Part shown: one piece after another, positions 25,713 to 32,781 of the stretch
How positions within the stretch are numbered: position 1 is the first letter of the stretch
Layout of the letters: every line of letters begins with the position of its first letter
NCBI GenBank assembly: GCA_002288455.1
Contig: NEUS01000017.1
Span: 1-49,169 of the forward strand
DNA: 49,169 bases
DNA from: Opitutia bacterium Tous-C1TDCM
GTDB taxonomy: Bacteria > Verrucomicrobiota > Verrucomicrobiia > Opitutales > Opitutaceae
Direction of reading: 5' to 3'
Notes under the pieces: model-generated
What the model was told of the DNA's origin: nothing
Database searches by the model: none
Seen by the model: the letters and a program-made list of their open reading frames with translations, nothing else
Translations under genes and position numbers: made by a program

Positions 25713-26732
25713 ATGAAGAAAATCAAAGTCATCCAATTCGGCCTCGGCCCCATCGGTCTCGAATCGCTGAAACTTGCCGCCGAGCAGTCCTGGCTCGAAA
25801 TCGTCGGCGGCGTGGACATCGACCCGGCCAAGGTCGGCCGCTCGCTCGCCGATCTCACCGGCGTCGCCGCCCTCGCGGGCGCCCGCGTCCACCCGACCCT
25901 CGAGGCGCTCTTCGCCGCCGTCGGCAAACCGGACGTCATTTTGCACACCGCCGGCTCAAGCGCCGCCACGTCGTTCGCCCAGATGCGCCCCGCCCTCGAG
26001 CAGGGCGTCAGCGTCGCTTCCACCTGCGAGGAACTGATTTTCCCCGCCCTCAAGACCCCCGAAATCGCCCGCGACTACGATGTCCTCTGCCGCAATTCCG
26101 GCGCCCGGATCGCCGGCACCGGCGTCAATCCCGGCTTCGTCATGGACATCCTCCCGATTTGCCTCACCGGCGTGAGCCGCGAGGTCCGGTCCGTCTACGT
26201 CGAGCGCGTCGTCAACGCGTCCACCCGCCGCCAGCCCCTCCAGGCCAAAATCGGCAGCGGCCAGGCCCCCGACGCCTTCCGCGCCAAATTCGCCGCGGGC
26301 AAGGCCGGCCACGCCGGTTTCCAGCAGTCCGTTGCCCTGCTAGCCCACGCCATGGGCTGGAAACTCGACGAGATCCGCGAGTCCTGCGAACCCGTCGTCG
26401 CCACCAGCCGCGTCGTGACCAAATTCTTCGACGTCGCCCCCGGCCAAAGTCTCGGCATCCACCAGAAATGCGTCGGTCTCTCCGGCGGAGAAACGAAGAT
26501 CAAACTCGATCTCCAGATGTACCTCGACGCCCCGCTCCCGCACGACGCCATCGTCGTCAAGGGCCGGCCCGATCTCAATCTCGTCCTCAACGGCGGCGTC
26601 GCCGGCGACGACGCCACCGTCGCCGCCCTCATCAACATCGTCCCTCGCCTGCTCGCCGCCGCGCCCGGCGTCCGGCTCATGACCGAGCTCGCCGTCCCCG
26701 CCTGGTGCAACCCCGCGGGACCGGCCGTGTGA
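25713..26732 (+). CDS. Dihydrodipicolinate reductase-like NAD(P)-dependent dehydrogenase (2,4-diaminopentanoate dehydrogenase-like)
   Basis: The protein has 339 residues. An N-terminal Rossmann motif QFGLGPIGLESL (Gly10, Gly12, Gly15) is followed by the DapB-like HTAGSSAATSFAQMRPALEQG and the conserved GTGVNPGFVMDILP. The C-terminal half resembles that of 2,4-diaminopentanoate dehydrogenase rather than true DapB, which is about 270 residues long. In ornithine fermenters that enzyme oxidatively deaminates 2,4-diaminopentanoate, but none of its partner genes is present here, so the substrate is open. It follows the sigma54 activator by 53 bp and has its own sigma54-like promoter and terminator. 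It may therefore be a single-gene nitrogen-related unit. Confidence 0.7.
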   Translation: MKKIKVIQFGLGPIGLESLKLAAEQSWLEIVGGVDIDPAKVGRSLADLTGVAALAGARVHPTLEALFAAVGKPDVILHTAGSSAATSFAQMRPALEQGVSVASTCEELIFPALKTPEIARDYDVLCRNSGARIAGTGVNPGFVMDILPICLTGVSREVRSVYVERVVNASTRRQPLQAKIGSGQAPDAFRAKFAAGKAGHAGFQQSVALLAHAMGWKLDEIRESCEPVVATSRVVTKFFDVAPGQSLGIHQKCVGLSGGETKIKLDLQMYLDAPLPHDAIVVKGRPDLNLVLNGGVAGDDATVAALINIVPRLLAAAPGVRLMTELAVPAWCNPAGPAV

Positions 26733-26780
26733 TCCGACTCGTCGCGGCGCCCGAACCCTGATTGACCGAATCGTTCGTGC

Positions 26781-26817
26781 GCCGCCGCGCAACCGCTGCG
26801 CGGCGGCGCTGTTTTTT
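26781..26817 (+). terminator. Intrinsic terminator of the dehydrogenase-like gene
   Basis: GCCGCCGCGCA (26781-26791) and TGCGCGGCGGC (26797-26807) form a perfect 11-bp stem with a five-base loop. GCTG and six T residues follow. It ends just before the M14 peptidase ATG and shows that the in-frame TTG at 26762 is not that gene's start. Confidence 0.85.
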
Positions 26818-26821
26818 CGCC

Positions 26822-29614
26822 ATGATGCTTCCCCGCCTTTTCCTGCTTGTCCTGCTGGGTTTCAGTTCCGCTGCGCTGCTCCGCGGTGCCGCCCCGCTCA
26901 CGTCGCCCAAGCAACATTTCGGTTTCGCGATCGGCGACGACTACCAGCTCGCGACCTACACGCAGACCGAGGCCTACTTCAAGAAGCTCGCCGCCGAAAG
27001 CGACCGCGCCCGCCTCGTCGACATCGGCCGCACCGAGGAAGGCCGCACGCAGTGGATGATGATTTTCTCCGCGCCGGAGAATCTCGCGAAACTCGACCGC
27101 TACCGGGAAATCGCCCGCCGCCTCGCCCGGGCCGAAGACCTCACCGACGACCAGGCCCGCGCCCTCGCCGCCGAAGGCAAAGCCGTCGTCTGGATCGACG
27201 GCGGCCTCCACGCCAGCGAGACCGTCGGCACCCACCAACTCATCGAAACCGTCTGGCAACTCGCCAGCGCTTCGGACCCGGAAATGCTCCGCATTCTCCG
27301 CGACACGATCGTTCTCTGCGTCCATGCCAACCCCGACGGCCAGGAACTCGTCAGCAACTGGTACATGCGCGAACCCGAGCCGACGAAACGCGTCCTCACG
27401 ACCACGCCGCGCCTCTACCAGAAATACATCGGCCACGACAACAACCGCGACTTCTACATGTCGGCGATGAAGGAGACGACGAACCTTAACCGTCAGCTCT
27501 ACCTCGAGTGGTTTCCCCAAGTCGTCTACAACCACCACCAATCGGGACCGGCCGGCACCGTGATGTTCGTCCCGCCTTTCCGCGATCCCTTCAACCACGT
27601 CTACGATCCGCTCGTGATCGTCGGCGTCGAGACCTTCGGCAATGCGATCCAAAGCCGCTTCCTGCGCGAGGGCAAACCCGGCGCCACCTCCCGCAGCGGC
27701 GCCAACTACTCCACTTGGTGGAACGGCGGTCTCCGCACCACGACCTACTTCCACAACATGATCGGGCTTCTGACCGAGGTCATCGGCAACCCCACGCCGA
27801 TGCGGATTCCGTTCATCGCCCGCCGCCAACTCCCCGCCAACGACCTGACCTCGCCCGTCCCGCCGCAGGAATGGCGCTTCCGCCAGTCGATCGACTACTC
27901 CCTCGCCGCCAACCGCGCCGTTCTCGACCAAGCCTCCCGCTACCGCGAAGTCCTGCTCTATAATATCTACCTCATGGGCCGGAACTCGATCCGCCGCGGC
28001 AGCGACGACCACTGGACCACCCGCCCCGCCCGCCTCGACCAAATTTCCCGCCTCGCCGCCGCCGATCGTACCGGCTCCGAAAACAACGAGGACTCCCCCG
28101 AGCCGGGCGAAGGCCCTCCGTCCGGCGGCGCCCGCTTGCCGCAAAAGTATTGGGACCTCCTCCGCCAACCCGATTGGCGCGATCCCCGCGGGTACATCAT
28201 CCCCGCGGACCAACCCGACTTCCCCACCGCGGTGAAGTTCATCAACACCCTCGTCAAAACCGGTGTCGCCATCCACCGCGCCACCGCGGATTTTTCGGTC
28301 GGCGCCAAACGCTACCCCGCCGGCTCCTACGTCGTGAAGACGGCGCAGGCCTTCCGCCCCCACGTCCTCGACCAGTTCGAACCGCAGGATCACCCCAACG
28401 ATTTCCGCTACGAAGGCGGTCCGCCGAACCGGCCCTACGATGTCGCCGGCTGGACCCTCGCCTTCCAGATGGGCATCGCCTTCGACCGCGTCCTCGCCGC
28501 GTTCGAGGGCCCGTTCGAACGTCTGCCGTACGGCCAATTGCAGACCCCGCCCCCGGGCCGCCTGCCCAACGCTCGCGCTCCCGTGGCCGGCTTCCTGCTC
28601 AGCCCGCGCGCGAACGACAGTTTCATTCTCGTCAATCGCCTGCTGAAACAGGGCGCCGAGGTCTTCCGCGTCACCACGCCGCTGCCCGCCGCCCCGGCAT
28701 TCGGCCCCGGTGCCATTTACGTTCCGGACCGCGGCCAAGCCCGGGACCTCGTCCGGACCTCCGCCCGCCAACTCGGCCTGGACGTTGTCACGGTGCCCGC
28801 CGCGCCGGCCGTGGAAAACCTGCTCCGCCTCGCCCCCACCCGCATCGCCCTCTGGGACCGCTTCGGCGGCTCGATGCCCTCAGGCTGGACCCGCTGGCTC
28901 CTCGAACAATTCGAATTCCCGTTCGAAGTCGTGTATCCCGCCCGGATCGACGCCGGGAAACTGCGCGACCGCTTCGACGCCATCATCCTCGTCGGCGGTG
29001 CTCTCTCCGCCCCCGGCGTCCGGCCTCCGCCGACACCCCGTCCGCGCAACCTGCCGCCGGAATTCGAAGGCTGGGTCGGCCGCTTGACTCCGGAGCACTC
29101 CGTGCCCGCCCTGCGTGAATTTCTCCACGCCGGCGGCACCGTTGTCACCATCGGGTCTTCCACCGGCCTCGCCTCCCATCTTGGCCTGCCGTTGCAGAGC
29201 GCTTTGACGGAGCGTAATGCCGAGGGCCGGCTCCGCACCTTGCCCGACGACAAGTTCTACATTCCCGGCAGTATTCTTTCGGTGCGCGTCGACCCGACCC
29301 AACCCGTGGCCTGGGGCTTGCCGGAACGCCTCGACGTTTACTTCGACCGCAGCGCCGTCTTCGCCCGCCCCTCCAACCTTCCCGGCTTCCAACCGATCGC
29401 CTGGTTCGAAACCGAAACCCCGCTCCGCAGCGGCTGGGCCTGGGGCCAGAAACATCTCAAAAACGGCATCTCCCTCGCCTCGATCCCCGTCGGAGCCGGT
29501 CGCCTTCATCTCTTCGGCAGCGAAGTCGCCTTTCGTGGGCAGACGCACGGCACCTTCAAGCTGCTCTTCAACAGCCTGCAACTTGCGACCGCAAAACCGG
29601 CCGCCGCCCGTTGA
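26822..29614 (+). CDS. Exported M14-family zinc carboxypeptidase-like protein
   Basis: The protein has 930 residues from the first of two adjacent ATGs. A signal peptide (LPRLFLLVLLGFSSAALLRGAA) leads into the M14 domain (about 30-350). Zinc ligands are visible as His130 and Glu133 in GLHASE and a later His (238 or 239) in VVYNHHQ. Substrate-binding NNR lies in GHDNNRDF, and the general-base Glu319 sits in GLLTEVIG. The C-terminal 500 residues contain Rossmann-like stretches, including VVTIGSSTGLASHLGLP, resembling the glutamine-amidotransferase-like tail of large bacterial M14 proteins. It would trim peptides in the periplasm or outside the cell. The gene has a terminator immediately upstream and tRNAs downstream, so it is transcribed alone. 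Confidence 0.85.
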   Translation: MMLPRLFLLVLLGFSSAALLRGAAPLTSPKQHFGFAIGDDYQLATYTQTEAYFKKLAAESDRARLVDIGRTEEGRTQWMMIFSAPENLAKLDRYREIARRLARAEDLTDDQARALAAEGKAVVWIDGGLHASETVGTHQLIETVWQLASASDPEMLRILRDTIVLCVHANPDGQELVSNWYMREPEPTKRVLTTTPRLYQKYIGHDNNRDFYMSAMKETTNLNRQLYLEWFPQVVYNHHQSGPAGTVMFVPPFRDPFNHVYDPLVIVGVETFGNAIQSRFLREGKPGATSRSGANYSTWWNGGLRTTTYFHNMIGLLTEVIGNPTPMRIPFIARRQLPANDLTSPVPPQEWRFRQSIDYSLAANRAVLDQASRYREVLLYNIYLMGRNSIRRGSDDHWTTRPARLDQISRLAAADRTGSENNEDSPEPGEGPPSGGARLPQKYWDLLRQPDWRDPRGYIIPADQPDFPTAVKFINTLVKTGVAIHRATADFSVGAKRYPAGSYVVKTAQAFRPHVLDQFEPQDHPNDFRYEGGPPNRPYDVAGWTLAFQMGIAFDRVLAAFEGPFERLPYGQLQTPPPGRLPNARAPVAGFLLSPRANDSFILVNRLLKQGAEVFRVTTPLPAAPAFGPGAIYVPDRGQARDLVRTSARQLGLDVVTVPAAPAVENLLRLAPTRIALWDRFGGSMPSGWTRWLLEQFEFPFEVVYPARIDAGKLRDRFDAIILVGGALSAPGVRPPPTPRPRNLPPEFEGWVGRLTPEHSVPALREFLHAGGTVVTIGSSTGLASHLGLPLQSALTERNAEGRLRTLPDDKFYIPGSILSVRVDPTQPVAWGLPERLDVYFDRSAVFARPSNLPGFQPIAWFETETPLRSGWAWGQKHLKNGISLASIPVGAGRLHLFGSEVAFRGQTHGTFKLLFNSLQLATAKPAAAR

Positions 29615-29679
29615 AGTCCGCCCGTGCCGCGATCATCGCCCGCGCTCGCAAACCGGCCGGTCCCGGAGCGAAATCGCTG

Positions 29680-29708
29680 TTGACAACCGAAAGCCCTTCG
29701 TGAGTTTT
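29680..29708 (+). promoter_or_regulatory. Possible promoter of the tRNA cluster
   Basis: A consensus -35 TTGACA (29680-29685) is followed 17 bp later by the poor -10 AGTTTT (29703-29708). Transcription would begin about 10 bp before tRNA-Lys. Only the -35 is convincing. Confidence 0.35.
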
Positions 29709-29725
29709 TTCCCCTCTTGGTTCAA

Positions 29726-29797
29726 GGCTTCCTAGCTCAATGGTAGAGCAGCTGACTCTTAATCAGTTGGTTCGGGGTTCGAGTCCCCGGGGAGCCA
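29726..29797 (+). tRNA. tRNA-Lys (anticodon CTT)
   Basis: The cloverleaf is complete. The acceptor GGCTTCC pairs with GGGAGCC, the anticodon loop is CTCTTAA, and the T-arm CGGGG-TTCGAGT-CCCCG is perfect. A CCA end is encoded at 29798-29800. It is the first of three plus-strand tRNAs. Confidence 0.96.
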
Positions 29798-29882
29798 CCA
29801 ACCTTCGCCCACCCCTAAGCGAAGCGGACCGCGAACTACGGGTTTTTTCACAATTCAACTTGGTCAGGCGCAGCGGCCAGTC

Positions 29883-29954
29883 GCCGGCGTAGCTCAACGG
29901 TAGAGCACCTGTTTTGTAAACAGGCGGTTGCGGGTTCGAATCCCATCGCCGGCT
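29883..29954 (+). tRNA. tRNA-Thr (anticodon TGT)
   Basis: The acceptor GCCGGCG pairs with CGCCGGC. The anticodon stem CCTGT/ACAGG holds the loop TTTGTAA. The T-stem GCGGG/CCCAT has one C-A mismatch and one G-T pair, which is odd but leaves the fold intact. CCA is encoded at 29955-29957. Confidence 0.94.
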
Positions 29955-29997
29955 CCACCGCCCGCCCTCTACGCGCGTTCCCCGCCCTCTCATTTTC

Positions 29998-30068
29998 TGC
30001 CCGATGGTGTAATGGTAGCACAAACGACTCTGACTCGTTTTGTCTAGGTTCGACTCCTAGTCGGGCAG
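29998..30068 (+). tRNA. tRNA-Gln (anticodon CTG)
   Basis: The acceptor TGCCCGA pairs with TCGGGCA, and the anticodon stem AACGA/TCGTT holds CTCTGAC. The T-arm CTAGG-TTCGACT-CCTAG is perfect. CCA is encoded at 30069-30071. Confidence 0.95.
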
Positions 30069-30186
30069 CCACTTTCAGACCCCGCTTCAGGACCGTCGTC
30101 GCCCCCGCCGCCACCCCCTTGCCCGCGGTGGTTTTGCCAAGCTCTCGCGACTCGGTGAATTTCCCGCGACGGCGCCGCAAAGTAAG

Positions 30187-30215
30187 TTGACACTCAAGTT
30201 TTCATTTACCCTATT
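30187..30215 (+). promoter_or_regulatory. Candidate sigma70-type promoter of the exbB operon
   Basis: TTGACA (30187-30192) matches the -35 consensus exactly. After a 17-bp AT-richer spacer comes CCTATT (30210-30215), which matches TATAAT at three positions. If used, the 5' leader would be about 245 nt and would contain the 18-bp palindrome. Confidence 0.4.
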
Positions 30216-30294
30216 CGCGTTTCCCGTCCGTTTTTCCTCCACCCCGAAAATTTCCTCAGCGCAGATGCTGATTTTCCGCCCCTACTTGATCAAC

Positions 30295-30312
30295 GCCTTC
30301 CACGTGGAAGGC
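30295..30312. promoter_or_regulatory. 18-bp perfect palindrome upstream of exbB (candidate operator)
   Basis: GCCTTCCACGTGGAAGGC is an exact 18-bp palindrome with no spacer. It lies 154 bp before the exbB start and about 80 bp downstream of the candidate -10. A spacerless palindrome suits a dimeric DNA-binding protein better than an RNA hairpin. Confidence 0.5.
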
Positions 30313-30466
30313 ACGCTTCCTGCAACGGACGCCATCATGATCGGGAACGGATCTTCGAGTTGACGGCAGGTCTGCCCGTCCGGTTTCACGGCCTCCGATC
30401 TCTCTTCGGTACTAAATCCATCCCATTGTCCCCTCTCTCGTCTGACTTAAACTCCCTCTTCCTCCT

Positions 30467-31135
30467 ATGATCATCCAAAGCCTCCCCCTCGCGTTCCTCC
30501 TTGGTGATGCCACCATGATGGACCTCTTCATTATGGGCGAATGGATCATGTGGCCCATGATCCTCACTTCGTTCGTCATGATCACCGTTGTGATCGAGCG
30601 TCTGCTCTTCATCTTCCGCGAAAACTCGAGCCGGGAGCCGGAAGTCGTCGAAAAGATGCTCGAGGCCGTCGAGCGCCGCGACATCGATAGCGCCCTCGCC
30701 CTCGGCAAGAAGAGCAAGGACTACATCGCCAAGATCCTCGTCTACTCGCTCAGCAACCGCGAATTCTCCCTCTCCAACGCGTTCATCCGCGCCTCCGGCC
30801 AGGAACTCACCCGCTTCCAGCAGGGCATGGCCACTCTCGATACCTGCATCACCGCCGCCCCGCTGCTCGGTCTGCTCGGTACCGTCACCGGCATGATGCG
30901 TACGTTCGGCGCCCTCGGTGGCGGCGACGTCGGTGCCGCTGCCGGTGCGATCACCGGTGGTGTCGCCGAAGCGCTCATCGCTACCGCCATGGGTCTCGCC
31001 GTCGCCATCGTCGGACTGCTCCCCTTCAACTATCTCAATGCCCGCTCCGAGCAGGCCAAGCAGGAAGTCGCCGACGTCTCCCACGCCCTTGAGATCCTCC
31101 TCAAGAAGTCCGAGACCGGCTCCCTCTCCCGCTGA
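30467..31135 (+). CDS. exbB: MotA/TolQ/ExbB-family proton channel protein
   Basis: The protein has 222 residues with three membrane segments (about 20-45, 125-150 and 160-185). The conserved channel helices read LDTCITAAPLLGLLGTVTGMM and ALIATAMGLAVAIVGLLPFNYL. ExbB forms the pentameric proton channel around ExbD and drives TonB in the inner membrane. It is the first gene of a seven-gene operon, 56 bp before the first exbD. The N-terminus is short, with no periplasmic extension of the kind seen in some marine ExbB proteins. ATG 30467 is preferred; Met16 or Met17 could also start the protein. Confidence 0.93.
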   Translation: MIIQSLPLAFLLGDATMMDLFIMGEWIMWPMILTSFVMITVVIERLLFIFRENSSREPEVVEKMLEAVERRDIDSALALGKKSKDYIAKILVYSLSNREFSLSNAFIRASGQELTRFQQGMATLDTCITAAPLLGLLGTVTGMMRTFGALGGGDVGAAAGAITGGVAEALIATAMGLAVAIVGLLPFNYLNARSEQAKQEVADVSHALEILLKKSETGSLSR

Positions 31136-31191
31136 TTTCTTCTAAGAAGAATTCCGCACTCACGTCGTAACCAGCAGAGCCCCTCAAAACC

Positions 31192-31623
31192 ATGGCCGGA
31201 TCATCAGGTGGCAACAGCGGCGGCAAGAAGAAGGCGCGTATCGAGATCATTCCCCTGATCGACGTCGTCTTCTTCCTGCTGGCGACGTTCGTGCTCTTCA
31301 CGCTCTCGCTCAACAAGTCCAACGGCGTCGCCGGCATCAACCTGCCGCAATCCGAAACCGGCGCCGCCCGCGATCCTTCCGGCACGGTTACCATCTCGGT
31401 CACCGAAGCCGGGACCATCGCCTGGAACAAGGATTTCATCAGCCTCGCCGAGTTCATCGAACGTCTCAAAGCCTACAAGCTGTCCGATCCGAGCGGCCGA
31501 ATTTTGATCAACGGTGACGAGGGTGCGATGTTCAACTCCGCCCTTTACGTCTTCGACGAAGCCCGCAAATCCGGCTTCGAAAAAATCTTCATCGAAACGA
31601 AGGTCCGCGCCACCGGCAAGTAA
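31192..31623 (+). CDS. exbD: ExbD/TolR-family protein, first copy
   Basis: The protein has 143 residues. A short cytoplasmic Lys-rich start (SGGKKKARIEI) precedes one membrane segment with the proton-carrying Asp in PLIDVVFFLLATFVLF. A periplasmic domain covers 55-140 (SGTVTISVTEAGTIAWNKD; ILINGDEGAMFNSALYVFDEARKSG). It would pair with ExbB and transmit proton flow to TonB. The second exbD starts 31 bp downstream. The membrane segments of the two copies are almost identical in DNA while the periplasmic domains diverge. Confidence 0.92.
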   Translation: MAGSSGGNSGGKKKARIEIIPLIDVVFFLLATFVLFTLSLNKSNGVAGINLPQSETGAARDPSGTVTISVTEAGTIAWNKDFISLAEFIERLKAYKLSDPSGRILINGDEGAMFNSALYVFDEARKSGFEKIFIETKVRATGK

Positions 31624-31653
31624 CGCCGGCCGCTCCTCAACACTCTTCCCACC

Positions 31654-32106
31654 ATGGCCGGATCCAGTCCTCATGCCGACGAAGGCAAGAAGAAGGCACG
31701 TATCGAGATCATTCCCCTGATCGACGTCGTCTTCTTTTTGCTCGCGACGTTCGTGCTCTTCACGCTTTCCCTCCAGCGTATTTCGTCGGTCGACGTCACG
31801 CTCCCGAAGGCCGACCCGACCGCGCAGCAAAAGAAGCAGGAAGATACGACGGTGTACCTGCAGGTTTCGGACGAAGGCACCTACTACTGGAAATTCGGCG
31901 AAAATCCCGCGGAGCTCATCTCCACGGGTGAAATCGCCCCCCGTCTCGCCGATTACCGGAACAGCCTCGGGACGAATGCCCGCGTGCTGGTTCGCGGCGA
32001 CAACCGCGCCCGCTTCGGCGCCGCCGTCCTCGCGCTCGATGAAGTCCGCAAATCGGGCATCGAACAGATCTCGGTTGAAACCGTCCAAAGCCAGACCGGC
32101 CGCTAA
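31654..32106 (+). CDS. exbD: ExbD/TolR-family protein, second copy
   Basis: The protein has 150 residues with the same layout as the first copy: Lys-rich start, PLIDVVFFLLATFVLF with the key Asp, then a periplasmic domain (TTVYLQVSDEGTYYWKFGE; ARVLVRGDNRARFGAAVLALDEVRKSG). The two copies could form a heterodimer in the ExbB pore, replacing the usual ExbD homodimer. The tonB gene follows after 12 bp. Confidence 0.92.
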   Translation: MAGSSPHADEGKKKARIEIIPLIDVVFFLLATFVLFTLSLQRISSVDVTLPKADPTAQQKKQEDTTVYLQVSDEGTYYWKFGENPAELISTGEIAPRLADYRNSLGTNARVLVRGDNRARFGAAVLALDEVRKSGIEQISVETVQSQTGR

Positions 32107-32118
32107 GCCGACCCTACC

Positions 32119-32772
32119 ATGAGTCGCGATTTAATTATTGGTATTCTGATCTCGGTTGCCCTGCATGTCGGCGTCCTTTTCGGCGATAAGCTTATCCCCG
32201 ACGAGAAGAAGGTCGTCGCCGTCGCCAAGGAGGAACCGAAGATCCAGCTGATGGAAATGCCCAAGATGGAGGAAGAACCTCCGGAGATCATCGAGACCAA
32301 CGAGGAAGTGAAGCCCCTCGATCTTGCGCCGCCGATGCAGCAGGATCAACCGCAGCTCGCGACCCCGGATTCCTTCGTCCAGAAGATCCAGCCGCCGCCG
32401 CCCGAGAATGTCGCCATTTCGGCCTCGATGAGCATCGTTCCCGAAGTCCGCGATCCGAACATGTTCCGCGGCATGAAAGTGTTCGACGTCTCCATGCTCG
32501 ACCAAACTCCGGTCGCAAAATTTCAGGCCCGCCCGCAGTACCCGTTTGAAATGCGCCGCGCCGGCATCGCCGGTGAAGTGGTCGTCGACTTCATCGTCGA
32601 CACCAACGGCGACGTCCAAAACGCCTACGCCATCCGTTCTTCCCAGCGCGAATTCGAAGCCGCGGCCGTTCAGGCCGTCAGCAAGTGGAAGTTCAAGCCC
32701 GGTCGCAAAGGCGGCCGCGATGTGCCTACCCACATGCAGGTGCCGATCGTCTTCACCCTTAACGAGGAGTAA
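32119..32772 (+). CDS. tonB: TonB-family energy transducer
   Basis: The protein has 217 residues. One N-terminal membrane helix (5-22, LIIGILISVALHVGVLFG) carries the Ser-xxx-His pair (Ser12, His16) needed to couple to ExbB/ExbD. A Pro/Glu-rich spanner covers about 35-110. The C-terminal TonB domain (about 128-217) includes KFQARPQYPFEMRRAGIAGEV and the YAIRSSQREFEAAAVQAVSKWKFKPG region. It would engage TonB boxes of outer-membrane receptors. The periplasmic spanner is short compared with E. coli TonB. The next gene starts seven bases after the stop. Confidence 0.92.
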   Translation: MSRDLIIGILISVALHVGVLFGDKLIPDEKKVVAVAKEEPKIQLMEMPKMEEEPPEIIETNEEVKPLDLAPPMQQDQPQLATPDSFVQKIQPPPPENVAISASMSIVPEVRDPNMFRGMKVFDVSMLDQTPVAKFQARPQYPFEMRRAGIAGEVVVDFIVDTNGDVQNAYAIRSSQREFEAAAVQAVSKWKFKPGRKGGRDVPTHMQVPIVFTLNEE

Positions 32773-32781
32773 TCCGACGTG
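32764..32781 (+). promoter_or_regulatory. Shine-Dalgarno site that fixes a GTG start
   Basis: GAGGAG (32764-32769), within the last codons of tonB, lies nine bases before a GTG (32779). No ATG near the beginning of the downstream gene would leave a signal peptide intact, so GTG is the start and translation is coupled to tonB. Confidence 0.65.

Larger units (their letters stand above)
30072..30466 (+). promoter_or_regulatory. Leader and promoter region of the exbB operon
   Basis: This gap of 395 bp has no convincing gene. It holds a -35-like TTGACA at 30187-30192 and an 18-bp palindrome at 30295-30312. An imperfect leader hairpin lies near 30361-30380 (GACGGCAG...CTGCCCGTC). The region from the palindrome to the ATG is about 155 bp and may be a structured 5' leader. 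Confidence 0.5.

Noticed and set aside
31192-32106. Tandem exbD genes as an assembly duplication
   Set aside because: Only the first 86 bp of the helix region are similar; the remaining sequence is distinct, so both copies are real.
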